Positions 1-7,949 of a stretch of 58,699 bases of DNA are shown one piece after another. Location: NCBI GenBank assembly GCA_001303785.1, contig LJUJ01000012.1, forward strand, positions 1 to 58,699. The letters run 5' to 3'. The notes under the pieces were generated by a model. It saw nothing but the letters and a program-made list of their open reading frames with translations, was not told the origin of the DNA and made no database searches. The DNA comes from Caldifarciminota bacterium SM23_42. GTDB taxonomy: Bacteria; Hydrothermota; Tepidihabitantia; SM23-42. A program made the position numbers and the translations under genes. How positions within the stretch are numbered: the stretch's first letter is position 1; each line of letters opens with the position of its first letter.

Positions 1-2
1 AC

Positions 3-1022
3 TTCATCGCACGCCCTTTGTTTGAACTTAAAGAAATGAGCCCAAAGGAACCCACTCTGTACCTCTCGAGCCGACTGCTATTGGTCAGAGCTTTTTCTGT
101 CCCAAGGCGAGATGCTAAGCTCGAGGTCGGTCCTGAGTCCTTAGGTCTTGTTAAGTACAAGCCACCCCTCCCAAAGTCATTAGACGACATCAAAGATGCA
201 ATGGCGGCGGTCAAAGAATCGAAACGCGTTGACGGGTTGGTTCTTAACAACATATGGGACCTCATAGCGTTTAACGAAGAAATTCTTGTCAACCAATACC
301 GTTTGTATAGAAAAAAGAACCGTATTAATAAAAGATTTCATATTATTGGTAATAGAAAGAATCTATATGTGTCAAAGGACGCAGAGGTCCACAAACAGGT
401 ATATTTTGACGCCAGTGACGGTCCAATTTATGTTGATTCGGGTGTTGCCATTCGCCCTTTTTCAATTATCATCGGACCGGCTTATATCGGGCCTGGAACA
501 ATCGTCGAGCGTGCGAAAATTGTAAAATCGAGCATCGGTCCACATTGTCGTATCGGCGGCGAGGTCGAGGCTTGCATATTCCAGGGGTATTCTAACAAAT
601 ATCACGAAGGGTTTATCGGACACTCATTTGTCGGGGAATGGGTGAACCTGGGTGCGCTCACCACCAATTCTGATTTGAAGAATAATTATGGACCGGTACG
701 GGTTGCAGTCAGGCAGAAACTTTTAGACACGGGGATGATGAAACTCGGTTGCTTTATTGGCGATCATACTAAGCTTGGCATTGGTACCTTGATTCCTACT
801 GGTGCCGTGATCGGCAGTTTTGTGAACTTTGCAGGTGGCGGTATGATGTCCAGATACGTGCCCGACTTCAACTGGATGATTCAGAACAAGCACGATAATT
901 ATGACTTGGAGAGGGCCATTAGTACTGCAAAGATTGTGATGAAGCGTAGAAATGTGAGAATGTCAAAGCAATACGAGCGTGTAATCAGAAACTTCCATGA
1001 GCAAATTCGTCGTAGCAATTGA
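3..1022 (+). CDS. GlmU-like sugar nucleotidyltransferase family protein, 5' truncated
   Basis: The open frame enters from the left edge: codons before the first possible start (TTG at 18) read FIARPLFEL, which resembles the 'TRP-x-x-EL' stretch found a short way into proteins of the putative sugar-nucleotidyltransferase (GlmU-like) family, so the true start lies outside the window. The 'IWDLIAFNEE' stretch near residue 80 matches the W-D-x-x-x-x-N signature that links the N-terminal domain to the C-terminal part. From about residue 130 the protein is a left-handed beta-helix with hexapeptide repeats (GPAYIGPGTIV, SSIGPHCRIGG), followed by the conserved GALTTNSDLKNNYG region. Likely an acyl- or nucleotidyl-transferase in sugar-nucleotide metabolism; substrate unknown. 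It overlaps cmk by 26 bases. Confidence 0.75.
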   Translation, partial: FIARPLFELKEMSPKEPTLYLSSRLLLVRAFSVPRRDAKLEVGPESLGLVKYKPPLPKSLDDIKDAMAAVKESKRVDGLVLNNIWDLIAFNEEILVNQYRLYRKKNRINKRFHIIGNRKNLYVSKDAEVHKQVYFDASDGPIYVDSGVAIRPFSIIIGPAYIGPGTIVERAKIVKSSIGPHCRIGGEVEACIFQGYSNKYHEGFIGHSFVGEWVNLGALTTNSDLKNNYGPVRVAVRQKLLDTGMMKLGCFIGDHTKLGIGTLIPTGAVIGSFVNFAGGGMMSRYVPDFNWMIQNKHDNYDLERAISTAKIVMKRRNVRMSKQYERVIRNFHEQIRRSN

Positions 1023-1692
1023 CGGCGGGGCAGGTTCGGGTAAGAGCACAACGGCGAGGGGTGTTGCCAAGAGGCTGAATTTCTTTTACCTTGATACGGG
1101 CGCTATGTATCGTGCCTTCACCTTAAAGTATCTCCAAAATAGACATAAGAGTGAAGATCGAATCAACATGGAGCTCGTGGAAAGACTACTCATCGACACC
1201 ACTATTGAACTTCGTCAAGAAAATGGTGAGACCAGGGTATATTTGGATGGTGATGATGTGACTCTGGCAATCAGGACGCCTGAAGTGAGTGGTTTTGTCT
1301 CTCAGGTCTCCGCGATACCTGATGTGCGGGTGTGGATGGTGGCTAAGCAAAGAGGAATTGCCGAAGGCAAGAATGTTGTCTGTGAAGGCCGTGATATAGG
1401 GACCGTGGTGTTCCCGGACGCGCAGGTGAAGATCTTCATGCAAGCAGATTTGAAGACCAGAACAGAGAGGAGGCTTAAAGAGTTGGCCGAAAAGAAAATC
1501 ACCACCGACACAGAAGAAGTTGCAGAAAACTTAAAATTCCGTGATAAGTACGACTCCGGCAGAGCGCATTCACCCTTGAAAAAAGCCGATGATGCAATTG
1601 TCGTGGATACCACAGATTTGACTATCGAACAAGAAATAAAGTTGGTGAGAAAGATTGTTGAAGAACGTTTCAGATCCCAGACCGGCGGATAA
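997..1692 (+). CDS. cmk: Cytidylate kinase
   Basis: 231 residues, the normal length for bacterial CMP kinase, which phosphorylates CMP and dCMP with ATP in the cytoplasm. The P-loop is IDGGAGSGKSTTA at residues 8-20, followed by the family motif YLDTGAMYRA and by GRDIGTVVFPDA. The arginine-rich C-terminal region (RTERRLKEL, then RDKYDSGRAHSPL) carries the lid and CMP-binding residues. The ATG at 997 lies inside the end of the upstream gene, so the two are probably translationally coupled. The 3' end overlaps the convergent miaA by 23 bases. Confidence 0.95.
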   Translation: MSKFVVAIDGGAGSGKSTTARGVAKRLNFFYLDTGAMYRAFTLKYLQNRHKSEDRINMELVERLLIDTTIELRQENGETRVYLDGDDVTLAIRTPEVSGFVSQVSAIPDVRVWMVAKQRGIAEGKNVVCEGRDIGTVVFPDAQVKIFMQADLKTRTERRLKELAEKKITTDTEEVAENLKFRDKYDSGRAHSPLKKADDAIVVDTTDLTIEQEIKLVRKIVEERFRSQTGG

Positions 1693-2575
1693 TCGAATCA
1701 ACTAAAACCGGATCGTCTGGGTTGTGCCACGTTAACCCCGGGATATTGTTAAACCAGGTTATCTGACGTTTAGCGAAGTTCCGGGTTCGGCGTTTTGCCT
1801 TATCGATTGCTTTGTCAAGGGTCAGGGCGCCCTGTAGATGTTCAACGATCTCTTTGTAGCCGATCGTTCTCAAGGCATTTGAACGTGGATCAAACCCGTG
1901 CGCCAGGAGCGAGTCGACTTCGCCAACAAGGCCTTGCTCGATCATGTTGTCGAAGCGTCGATTTATTTTATCATAGAGCATCTTACGCGGTAGATTCAGT
2001 CCTATATAATAAGGTAGAAAGCGGGCAACCTTCTCCTTCTTCCCGATCAGCCTGCTTAGAGGTTTCCCGGTTATCTTGTACACTTCCAGGCCCCTCATGA
2101 TCCTTTGTTTGTCTTGCGGCGTGATTCGCTTTGCCCACGTTGGGTCAACACGTTGGAGCTTATCGTACAGATACCCAAGGCCGTGTTTATCAATCATTGC
2201 TTGAAGATGTTCTTTTGTCTTCCTGTTGGATTTTGGTAATTCATCAAGCGGATGAAACAACGCTTTTATATACAGACCAGTACCACCACACACGATGGGG
2301 GTGCGGTTTCTATCTTGAATGTTCTCGATTCTCTGCTCAGCATCGCGAGCAAATTGCCCGCATGAGTAATCTTCGCCAGGTTCGACGAAATCGATTAGGT
2401 GGAATCGCACTTTGCGCTGTTGCTTAAGAGTCGGCTTTGCCGTACCGATGGTCAGGTGTCGGTAAATCTGACGTGAGTCGGCTGAGATGATTTCGCCAGA
2501 AACCCGTGCTCCGATCGCAACCGCAATGTCTGTTTTACCAACTGCAGTGGGGCCGACTATGGTTAGGATTTTCAT
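1670..2575 (-). CDS. miaA: tRNA dimethylallyltransferase
   Basis: Transfers dimethylallyl from DMAPP to N6 of A37 in tRNAs that read UNN codons. The chosen start (ATG at 2575) gives MKILTIVGPTAVGKTD with the P-loop immediately at the N-terminus, as in the family; the frame stays open for 17 more codons upstream, but that extension lacks conserved character. Other signatures: SADSRQIYR, GTAKPT, the GGTGLYIKAL motif and the C-terminal RRTRNFAKRQITWF tRNA-binding stretch. About 301 residues, normal length. Its last 23 bases overlap cmk on the other strand. A CACAGAA/CACTGAA repeat unit sits directly before the start codon. Confidence 0.95.
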   Translation of the reverse strand: MKILTIVGPTAVGKTDIAVAIGARVSGEIISADSRQIYRHLTIGTAKPTLKQQRKVRFHLIDFVEPGEDYSCGQFARDAEQRIENIQDRNRTPIVCGGTGLYIKALFHPLDELPKSNRKTKEHLQAMIDKHGLGYLYDKLQRVDPTWAKRITPQDKQRIMRGLEVYKITGKPLSRLIGKKEKVARFLPYYIGLNLPRKMLYDKINRRFDNMIEQGLVGEVDSLLAHGFDPRSNALRTIGYKEIVEHLQGALTLDKAIDKAKRRTRNFAKRQITWFNNIPGLTWHNPDDPVLVDSIIRRSGI

Positions 2576-2683
2576 ATCACAGAATGCACTGAAGGGAAAG
2601 AGTCCGTGGTCGGGTTTCGTACGCATGCGCGGAGAGAGTATTTGTATGAATACGCTATACGAACCACGATTACGGTAAGTACT

Positions 2684-3454
2684 TTACAAATAGACACCAA
2701 GGGCGGTAAGAATCCGATAGACTTGCGATTCCACGATGATCACGGCTATTCCTCCGATGGCAAGGAAAGGACCGAACGGTATTGGACTTTCCTTGCTCTG
2801 GTGTGTGGATACAATGAACGTTATTCCCAAGACAGCGCCAACTAGCGCGGCGATGAAGATGGCGGGTATGATGAGAGGAAAGCCGACGAATGCACCGATC
2901 ATGGCAGTCAGATAGACGTCGCCTAAACCCATTACTTCCTTCTTATAAACCTTACCGCCGATTACTCGGATTAAAAGAATCAATCCGCCACCGAAGAGCA
3001 TTCCTGCAAGACCTGCCAAGAATGTTCCCCTTATGACTTGAAATGCGATGCCGGCGATCATGCCTGGCATGGAGATGATATCTGGAATAACTTGAAATGA
3101 AAAATCGATGAACGCGATAACGGTCAATGCGCATAAGAAGAAGACTATGAAGAAGAATTCATAACTCAGCGCGTAGCGGCTAAAAGCATAGATAAACAAT
3201 AATCCTGTAAAAACCTCGACGACCGGATAACGGATCGCAATCGGCTTTTGACAAACACTGCATTTACCCCTCAGCAGGACGAAGCTTAATACCGGTATGT
3301 TCTCATGCCATTTTATCGCTTTCTTGCAGTTCGGGCAGAAAGAGTGGGGGGCAATGATCGATACTTGCCTGGGTAGTCTATAGATTAAGACGTTAAGGAA
3401 ACTACCGACCGCGGAGCCAAACATGAAAGCAAAGATATATGAAATTATCTGCAA
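2684..3454 (-). CDS. pilD: Prepilin peptidase / N-methyltransferase (PilD type)
   Basis: 256-residue polytopic inner-membrane aspartic protease that cleaves type IV prepilin leaders and methylates the new N-terminus. The two cytoplasmic cysteine pairs of the bifunctional enzyme are present (C40-x2-C43 and C65-x2-C68). The catalytic aspartates appear in the FIDFSFQVIPD segment and in the GLGDVYLTA motif (GxGD). At least seven hydrophobic segments are visible. It starts 2 bases after the stop of the HepT-like gene, so both share the promoter at 3883-3910. Its likely clients are pilins encoded elsewhere; the pilMNOPQ operon is 20 kb away in this window. Confidence 0.93.
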   Translation of the reverse strand: MQIISYIFAFMFGSAVGSFLNVLIYRLPRQVSIIAPHSFCPNCKKAIKWHENIPVLSFVLLRGKCSVCQKPIAIRYPVVEVFTGLLFIYAFSRYALSYEFFFIVFFLCALTVIAFIDFSFQVIPDIISMPGMIAGIAFQVIRGTFLAGLAGMLFGGGLILLIRVIGGKVYKKEVMGLGDVYLTAMIGAFVGFPLIIPAIFIAALVGAVLGITFIVSTHQSKESPIPFGPFLAIGGIAVIIVESQVYRILTALGVYL

Positions 3455-3456
3455 AA

Positions 3457-3876
3457 CTAGACCTCGCTTTCTTTCGTTCTAAAATGTTTGGTAAAAGCAT
3501 TCAAGCAGTGGTTAAGATCTTCGATACTATTGGTAATAATCTCAAGCAGTTCAGCATCTTCAAAGTTCTGTATTCTAGGCATTGCCATCGCTGCTTTTTT
3601 CAATCCTGGTACAATCGACGGGGATATTACGCTGTGCTCGGCGAGACTGATGAAGACATCGGCAGTGTTCAAGGGAGTTCGGAAGTCGCTTTCGATGATA
3701 ATTCCGTTACCGATGTCGACCATCGACCTGGCTATACTCTGGAATAAATACACGATTCTTTCGAATGAATTGCTGTTGAGTGGTTCGAGTAAATCACATG
3801 TCTTTGTTGTTGTTCTTACTTCATGGATGTTCTTCTTGATGTTTTCGCTGAGGCTCAGAAAGTCATCTGTGTTCAT
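3457..3876 (-). CDS. HepT-like (DUF86) protein without the usual catalytic motif
   Basis: 139 residues, predicted all-helical. The central part (ERIVYLFQSIARSMVDIGN, then PLNTADVFISLAEHSVISP) follows the DUF86/HepT pattern of minimal nucleotidyltransferase-associated antitoxin/toxin proteins. The family RNxxxH-x-Y active-site region should fall near residues 100-110, but the sequence there is AMAMPRIQNFEDAE with no histidine or tyrosine. No MNT-type nucleotidyltransferase gene is adjacent. The gene precedes pilD with a 2-base gap. The -10 box of its promoter ends 6 bases before the ATG, so its mRNA is probably leaderless. Family assignment is by pattern only; the function is unknown. Confidence 0.6.
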   Translation of the reverse strand: MNTDDFLSLSENIKKNIHEVRTTTKTCDLLEPLNSNSFERIVYLFQSIARSMVDIGNGIIIESDFRTPLNTADVFISLAEHSVISPSIVPGLKKAAMAMPRIQNFEDAELLEIITNSIEDLNHCLNAFTKHFRTKESEV

Positions 3877-3882
3877 TCTTTA

Positions 3883-3910
3883 ATTATACTATGTGCAAAG
3901 ATGAAGTCAA
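3883..3910 (-). promoter_or_regulatory. Promoter of the hepT-like/pilD operon
   Basis: On the minus strand: TTGACT (3910-3905), 16-base spacer, TATAAT (3888-3883). Only 6 bases (TAAAGA) separate the -10 box from the ATG at 3876, and no Shine-Dalgarno sequence fits in between, so transcription should start at or within a base of the start codon. Confidence 0.7.
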
Positions 3911-3943
3911 TATCTGGAGCGACGCGGAATTGGTTTATCATTT

Positions 3944-3973
3944 CAAAAAAAGAAGGGGGATTGCTCCCCCTTC
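3944..3973 (-). terminator. Intrinsic terminator of the lysine-rich gene
   Basis: A 9-bp perfect stem (GAAGGGGGA / TCCCCCTTC, 3952-3960 and 3965-3973) with a 4-base loop. On the minus strand it is followed by seven T residues. It lies 10 bases after the stop of the 35-codon gene and before the hepT-like promoter, so it insulates the two units. Confidence 0.85.
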
Positions 3974-3983
3974 ATAAAAACAA

Positions 3984-4091
3984 CTATTTCTTCTTTCTCT
4001 TCTTCTTTGTCTTTTTCTTCATTACCTTCTTCTTCTTAGTTGCCTTTTTCTTCTTAGTAGCCTTCCTCTTTGTTTTCTTCTTTGCAGGCAT
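3984..4091 (-). CDS. Lysine-rich basic miniprotein (35 aa)
   Basis: Starts at ATG 4091, preceded by a perfect AAGGAGG Shine-Dalgarno at good spacing. The frame extends upstream to 4172, but the ribosome site and promoter both support the short form. Of 35 residues 22 are Lys and 2 are Arg, with only M, P, A, T and V otherwise; ATKKKK occurs twice in tandem. Composition resembles the tails of histone H1 and of bacterial H1-like proteins, so nucleic-acid binding is a reasonable guess, not shown by any domain. The unit is monocistronic with its own consensus promoter and a strong terminator, which argues for real and high expression. Confidence 0.8.
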   Translation of the reverse strand: MPAKKKTKRKATKKKKATKKKKVMKKKTKKKRKKK

Positions 4092-4110
4092 TCTTACCTC
4101 CTTTTGTGAG

Positions 4111-4138
4111 ATTATAATCATTATTGAAATTTTGTCAA
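4111..4138 (-). promoter_or_regulatory. Consensus promoter of the lysine-rich gene
   Basis: Minus strand: TTGACA (4138-4133), 16-base spacer, TATAAT (4116-4111), both boxes perfect. The expected start is near 4104, giving a short leader that contains the AAGGAGG ribosome-binding site before ATG 4091. Confidence 0.85.
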
Positions 4139-4183
4139 GAGCTAATTTGATGTGTAGCATGGAATTTTGCATTAGGTCAGCTA

Positions 4184-4211
4184 TTGACTTAACCTTGGAA
4201 TTGAATATTCT
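4184..4211 (+). promoter_or_regulatory. Promoter of nfeD
   Basis: TTGACT (4184-4189), 16-base spacer, TATTCT (4206-4211). Five bases separate the -10 box from ATG 4217, and there is no Shine-Dalgarno sequence, which predicts a leaderless mRNA. Divergent from the lysine-rich gene promoter. Confidence 0.6.
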
Positions 4212-4216
4212 TTGTT

Positions 4217-5470
4217 ATGTTTGTTTTGTTCTTGTTGTTGTTTAATGTAAACGATATACTCATTGCGGATTTAGATGGGGTGATCAGCCCAGCGAGTAGT
4301 TCTTACCTGGTTAGAGTTGTTGATCTGGCTGAGGACCAAGAAGCAACATGCTTGATTTTCAAAATGGACACCCCGGGCGGTCTCGATGTTTCGATGCGCG
4401 AGATAACGAAACGAGTTCTCAATGCAAAGATACCGGTTGTGGTGTACGTTGCGCCCAAAGGTGCGCGCGCTGCCTCGGCTGGTGTTTTCATATTGTACGC
4501 GAGTCACGTTTCGGCGATGGCTCCTGGCACGAATGTCGGAGCTGCACATCCGGTGAGCATGGGTGGAGAGAAGATGGACAGCGTGATGGTTGAGAAGGTG
4601 ACGAATGATGCGGTAGCCTACCTGAAGGCATTGGCCAAAGAGAGGGGCCGAAACGCAGAGTGGGCAGAACAGGCGGTGCGCGAAAGCGCGTCGGTTGATG
4701 CCGAGACCGCGCTGAAGCTCGGTGTCAGCGACCTGATTGCTGAGGATGAGGAAGACTTGATCGAAAAGTTGGATGGGCGAAGGGTTGAGGTAGCTGATGA
4801 AGAGATAACGCTTCACACGCGCGGCAGCCGCACCAAGGAAGTAAAGATGACATTGCGCGAAAGATTGCTGTTGTTACTGACCAACCCTAACATCGCCTAT
4901 GTGCTGTTGCTGTTAGGAATATATGGGTTGTTTTTTGAATTACAGAATCCCGGGATGATTTTTCCTGGGGTGGTCGGTGGTATTTGTCTAATCTTAGGAT
5001 TTTATTCTTTACACGTGCTGCCGGTCAACTATGCGGGTCTGGCACTCATCGTCCTTTCCGCAATCCTATTTATCCTTGAGATATATATAACATCACAGGG
5101 GCTTCTGACGATTGGCGGTATAGTTGCTCTGATTTTTGGTTCATTGATTCTTTTTGAGAGCGATGTCCCCTATTTACGCGTTTCATGGGAGGTAATCATG
5201 CTTGTAGTGATCATAATTGCTGGATTTGTTATTTTCCTATTAACGTTGGGCGTTAAGGCACAGTTTCGGAGGAGGGCAACTGGCAGTGAGGGTATAGTGG
5301 GTGAGATCGGCATGGCTAGAACCGATATCAAACCATCTGGTGGTACCATCTTTGTCCACGGCGAGTTTTGGAACGCAGTCAGCGATAGTAAAATAAAGAA
5401 GGGCAGTAAGGTAAGAGTTATCGATGTTAAAGAAATGATTCTGAGGGTAGAAGCGATAGACTCGGAATAG
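4217..5470 (+). CDS. nfeD: NfeD-family membrane-bound serine protease (ClpP-like)
   Basis: 417 residues in the long NfeD architecture: N-terminal ClpP/crotonase-fold protease, transmembrane block, C-terminal OB-fold. A short hydrophobic N-terminus is followed by MDTPGG (residues 50-55). Ser87 in ASAGV is the expected nucleophile and Lys137 in YLKALAKERGRN the expected base of the Ser-Lys dyad, as in the archaeal 1510-N protease. NVGAAHPV forms the oxyanion-side motif. From about residue 210 there are roughly five membrane segments, then the soluble NfeD domain. Family members cleave stomatin-like proteins and act in membrane quality control; no stomatin gene is present here. The start is set by the -10 box 5 bases upstream. 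Confidence 0.9.
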   Translation: MFVLFLLLFNVNDILIADLDGVISPASSSYLVRVVDLAEDQEATCLIFKMDTPGGLDVSMREITKRVLNAKIPVVVYVAPKGARAASAGVFILYASHVSAMAPGTNVGAAHPVSMGGEKMDSVMVEKVTNDAVAYLKALAKERGRNAEWAEQAVRESASVDAETALKLGVSDLIAEDEEDLIEKLDGRRVEVADEEITLHTRGSRTKEVKMTLRERLLLLLTNPNIAYVLLLLGIYGLFFELQNPGMIFPGVVGGICLILGFYSLHVLPVNYAGLALIVLSAILFILEIYITSQGLLTIGGIVALIFGSLILFESDVPYLRVSWEVIMLVVIIIAGFVIFLLTLGVKAQFRRRATGSEGIVGEIGMARTDIKPSGGTIFVHGEFWNAVSDSKIKKGSKVRVIDVKEMILRVEAIDSE

Positions 5471-5488
5471 AGACAAGTACCTACGCCC

Positions 5489-6205
5489 TTGAAGATACTA
5501 CTACTTCTCAGTTGCTTTGATTCATTTCTGTTTCCTCGAAGTATATTATTTGAAAGGCAGTTCAATCCGGCAGAGCTTTGTCAAAGACGGTTTGAGGTGG
5601 TGCTGACCAGCGAAACTAGATTTGAACTATCCGAACTACGTACGTTTGGCATCTACTCACAGGTCGACAGATATAGCATTGCGGTAGCCAGCTTCGGCAG
5701 TGATTCGTATCGAGAGAATTATTTGGAACTCGCATTTGGGTTTCCCGTTGCCGGTAAATTTTCGTTTGGTTTAAGTGCGGCCGGTCTTAATTGCTGGATT
5801 AAAGACTTCAGCAATGAGTTTGCATATGCGCTCAAGGTCGGAGGTCGTTTCGAGAGTGGGCAGTTCTTAGTCGGCATTTGGGTCAATAACGTCAATGTGC
5901 CGAGGCTATCATCGGTCGATTACGCGCCCGTTAGCTACTCAATACGTTTCGATTACAGAGCACTCCGTAATCTCAATTTCGATTTTGCGATACGTGGTGT
6001 AGAAACGGCATTGCCGTTTTACAACTTGGGGCTAGCTTTTATGCCTCATAAGAATCTGTTAATAGGTTTGGGCGTGAACACAGAGCCGATTTTGCTTGAA
6101 TATGGATTGAAGGTTTCATTCGGCAAGATGTTTCTGAATTATTCGGGTAACCGACATCAACAACTTGGCTTGACTCATAATTTCTGTCTGGGTGTTATTC
6201 CGTAA
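5489..6205 (+). CDS. Predicted outer-membrane beta-barrel protein
   Basis: 238 residues beginning at a TTG codon (MKILLLLSCFDSFLF is a signal-peptide-like start), 18 bases after nfeD. The remainder alternates aromatic and polar residues in beta-strand fashion (YLELAFGFPVAGKFSFGLSA, FDYRALRNLNFDFAIRG) and ends in a strand-like NFCLGVIP. The pattern resembles small PorV/PorQ-type barrels, but no diagnostic motif is visible and function is unknown. Its stop overlaps the ATG of the next gene (TAATG), indicating coupling. Confidence 0.6.
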   Translation: MKILLLLSCFDSFLFPRSILFERQFNPAELCQRRFEVVLTSETRFELSELRTFGIYSQVDRYSIAVASFGSDSYRENYLELAFGFPVAGKFSFGLSAAGLNCWIKDFSNEFAYALKVGGRFESGQFLVGIWVNNVNVPRLSSVDYAPVSYSIRFDYRALRNLNFDFAIRGVETALPFYNLGLAFMPHKNLLIGLGVNTEPILLEYGLKVSFGKMFLNYSGNRHQQLGLTHNFCLGVIP

Positions 6206-7929
6206 TGCTGCTTTTTATATTGGTTATTGCCATAACCGAGGACATCATATTCAAGACCGAACAGGACATCGATTTTGAATTAATTTTGAACGACTTGGAG
6301 TATCTGAAAAACCATCCGATTGATATCAATAGCGCGAGCGTTGAAGAACTTACCCAAATAACGTTTCTGACAGTAAACAACTGTATCAAGATAGTGGAAT
6401 ACCGGGAACGACGCGGCTCGTTCGAATCGGTGAATGACCTACTGAATATTTCTGGTTTTGATGAAACGCTGGTCGATATGATCAGCCCGTATGTGACGGT
6501 TGGGATTAAGCGGATCGATGTAAAAAAGATCGCCGCGCGGACTCGGGTGCAGACGGAATTGCCCGCAGAAAAGCAGTCATCGGAATACCATACCAGAATG
6601 AGTATCTTAGTAGATCAGTATGGGTTTTATGCTGTGACCGAAAAGGATGAATTCGAGAGCAGGTTCTTTGACCATTACGCAGTTGGTTTGTCGGTTGACG
6701 ATGGCATACGGAAGTTTGCACTCGGTAAGTATAATCTAGATTTGGGGGCGGGTGCGGTGCTCTCGACAGTAGGGTCTTTCTTTAGGGGTATTGACTTCAG
6801 AATCATGCTCAATGAGAGACGCCTGCTACCTTATACATCAACGATTGAGAATGGTGGTTTTTTCGGGGCCGCATTCAGTGATTCTTTTTTCGTCAATTAC
6901 ACGCTGTTCTATTCGAATCAAAAGCTCGACGGAAGGATCGATTCACTGGGTTTTGCGCGCTCTTTCGATGAGTCTGGCATACATGTGGATTCATTATCCC
7001 TGAGCCGTCAGGATCAAATCAACGAGGAGATATTAGGATATGATATACGATATCGACGGCCAAAAATGTTGATTTCAAATCGCGCCTATCACTGTTCCTA
7101 CAATCCTGCATTTGTGGCTGCCGACTCGGTGGCCAAGTTTTACGGTGATGACTTCTTCACCACGAGTGTCGAGTTCAGGTATTTCGGTGATGTTTTTGTA
7201 ATGTTCAGCGAAGTTGCGCGTTCATGGAAAAACCGTATCGGTGGTATTTTTGGGTTCAGTGCTGTTTTTCCGTACATCGATTTCAATCTGGCTGGCAAGT
7301 ATTTCCCTAGTGGGTTCTATTCGCCAAAGGGGATCGAAGCGACGGCTAACTTGGCCGGCGGCACGGTAGATATAAAACATCACTCGCCGCTCATTGACGT
7401 TGGGTTGAATTTTGCTCTTGAAAATAGACTCGATGAAGATACTACCAGATATGATTTGAAATTGAGTTTTGCAAAACGGGTAGGCATATTGAATGCTCGA
7501 GTTAATTTCCGCCGACGTTATCGGGATGAGAACAAGGACTTGTCAGGATCCGAGGTCTTGTTACGCATCAGTCCCGTAAAATTCTTATTTTTCGACTTGC
7601 GTTTCGAAGAGAAGTCGGTGTACCAGGAACAAGTAGAAGACGGCATCTTCGGTGCGCTTGAGGTGGGCTTGGATTTTAAGACTATTGATGTCAGGGCACG
7701 CTATGGTGTTTTTCAAACCGATAGCTATGACGCCCGCGTCTATGCCTATGAAATTGACTTACCGGGAATTCTAAATAATCGTATGCTCTACGGAAGTGGT
7801 GACTACGGATTTGTCTATCTATCGGTGAGGATGTTGCAGAACGTCAAGCTAGGAATGAAGTGTTCGATGATTAATCGCGATTCGAAATCAAAGACGCAAA
7901 TAGGAGGACAGTTTGATTTCAGGTTTTAG
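6205..7929 (+). CDS. Helix-hairpin-helix protein with C-terminal outer-membrane barrel
   Basis: 574 residues. After a short hydrophobic start, residues 25-95 hold two helix-hairpin-helix-like units: DINSASVEELTQITFLTVNN and SVNDLLNISGFDETLVDMI, the pattern found in ComEA and other DNA-binding proteins. The remaining ~450 residues are beta-rich with regular aromatic girdles and end QIGGQFDFRF, with the terminal phenylalanine typical of barrels inserted by BamA. Such HHH-barrel proteins are seen in Bacteroidetes-like genomes. A role in surface DNA binding or uptake is a guess. Coupled to the preceding barrel gene by a TAATG overlap. Confidence 0.65.
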   Translation: MLLFILVIAITEDIIFKTEQDIDFELILNDLEYLKNHPIDINSASVEELTQITFLTVNNCIKIVEYRERRGSFESVNDLLNISGFDETLVDMISPYVTVGIKRIDVKKIAARTRVQTELPAEKQSSEYHTRMSILVDQYGFYAVTEKDEFESRFFDHYAVGLSVDDGIRKFALGKYNLDLGAGAVLSTVGSFFRGIDFRIMLNERRLLPYTSTIENGGFFGAAFSDSFFVNYTLFYSNQKLDGRIDSLGFARSFDESGIHVDSLSLSRQDQINEEILGYDIRYRRPKMLISNRAYHCSYNPAFVAADSVAKFYGDDFFTTSVEFRYFGDVFVMFSEVARSWKNRIGGIFGFSAVFPYIDFNLAGKYFPSGFYSPKGIEATANLAGGTVDIKHHSPLIDVGLNFALENRLDEDTTRYDLKLSFAKRVGILNARVNFRRRYRDENKDLSGSEVLLRISPVKFLFFDLRFEEKSVYQEQVEDGIFGALEVGLDFKTIDVRARYGVFQTDSYDARVYAYEIDLPGILNNRMLYGSGDYGFVYLSVRMLQNVKLGMKCSMINRDSKSKTQIGGQFDFRF

Positions 7930-7949
7930 CGGCATTAGGAGCCAGTAAT

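Noticed and set aside
2576-2626. 17-codon N-terminal extension of MiaA
   Set aside because: Normal MiaA begins just before the P-loop; the extension is encoded partly by a repeat unit.
4132-4160. Plus-strand promoter TTGTCA-N17-TAGCAT for nfeD
   Set aside because: Overlaps the -35 box of the Lys-rich gene and has 17-base spacing; the TTGACT-N16-TATTCT site next to the start codon fits better.
4092-4172. 62-residue form of the lysine-rich protein
   Set aside because: Contains the promoter and Shine-Dalgarno sequence of the 35-residue form.
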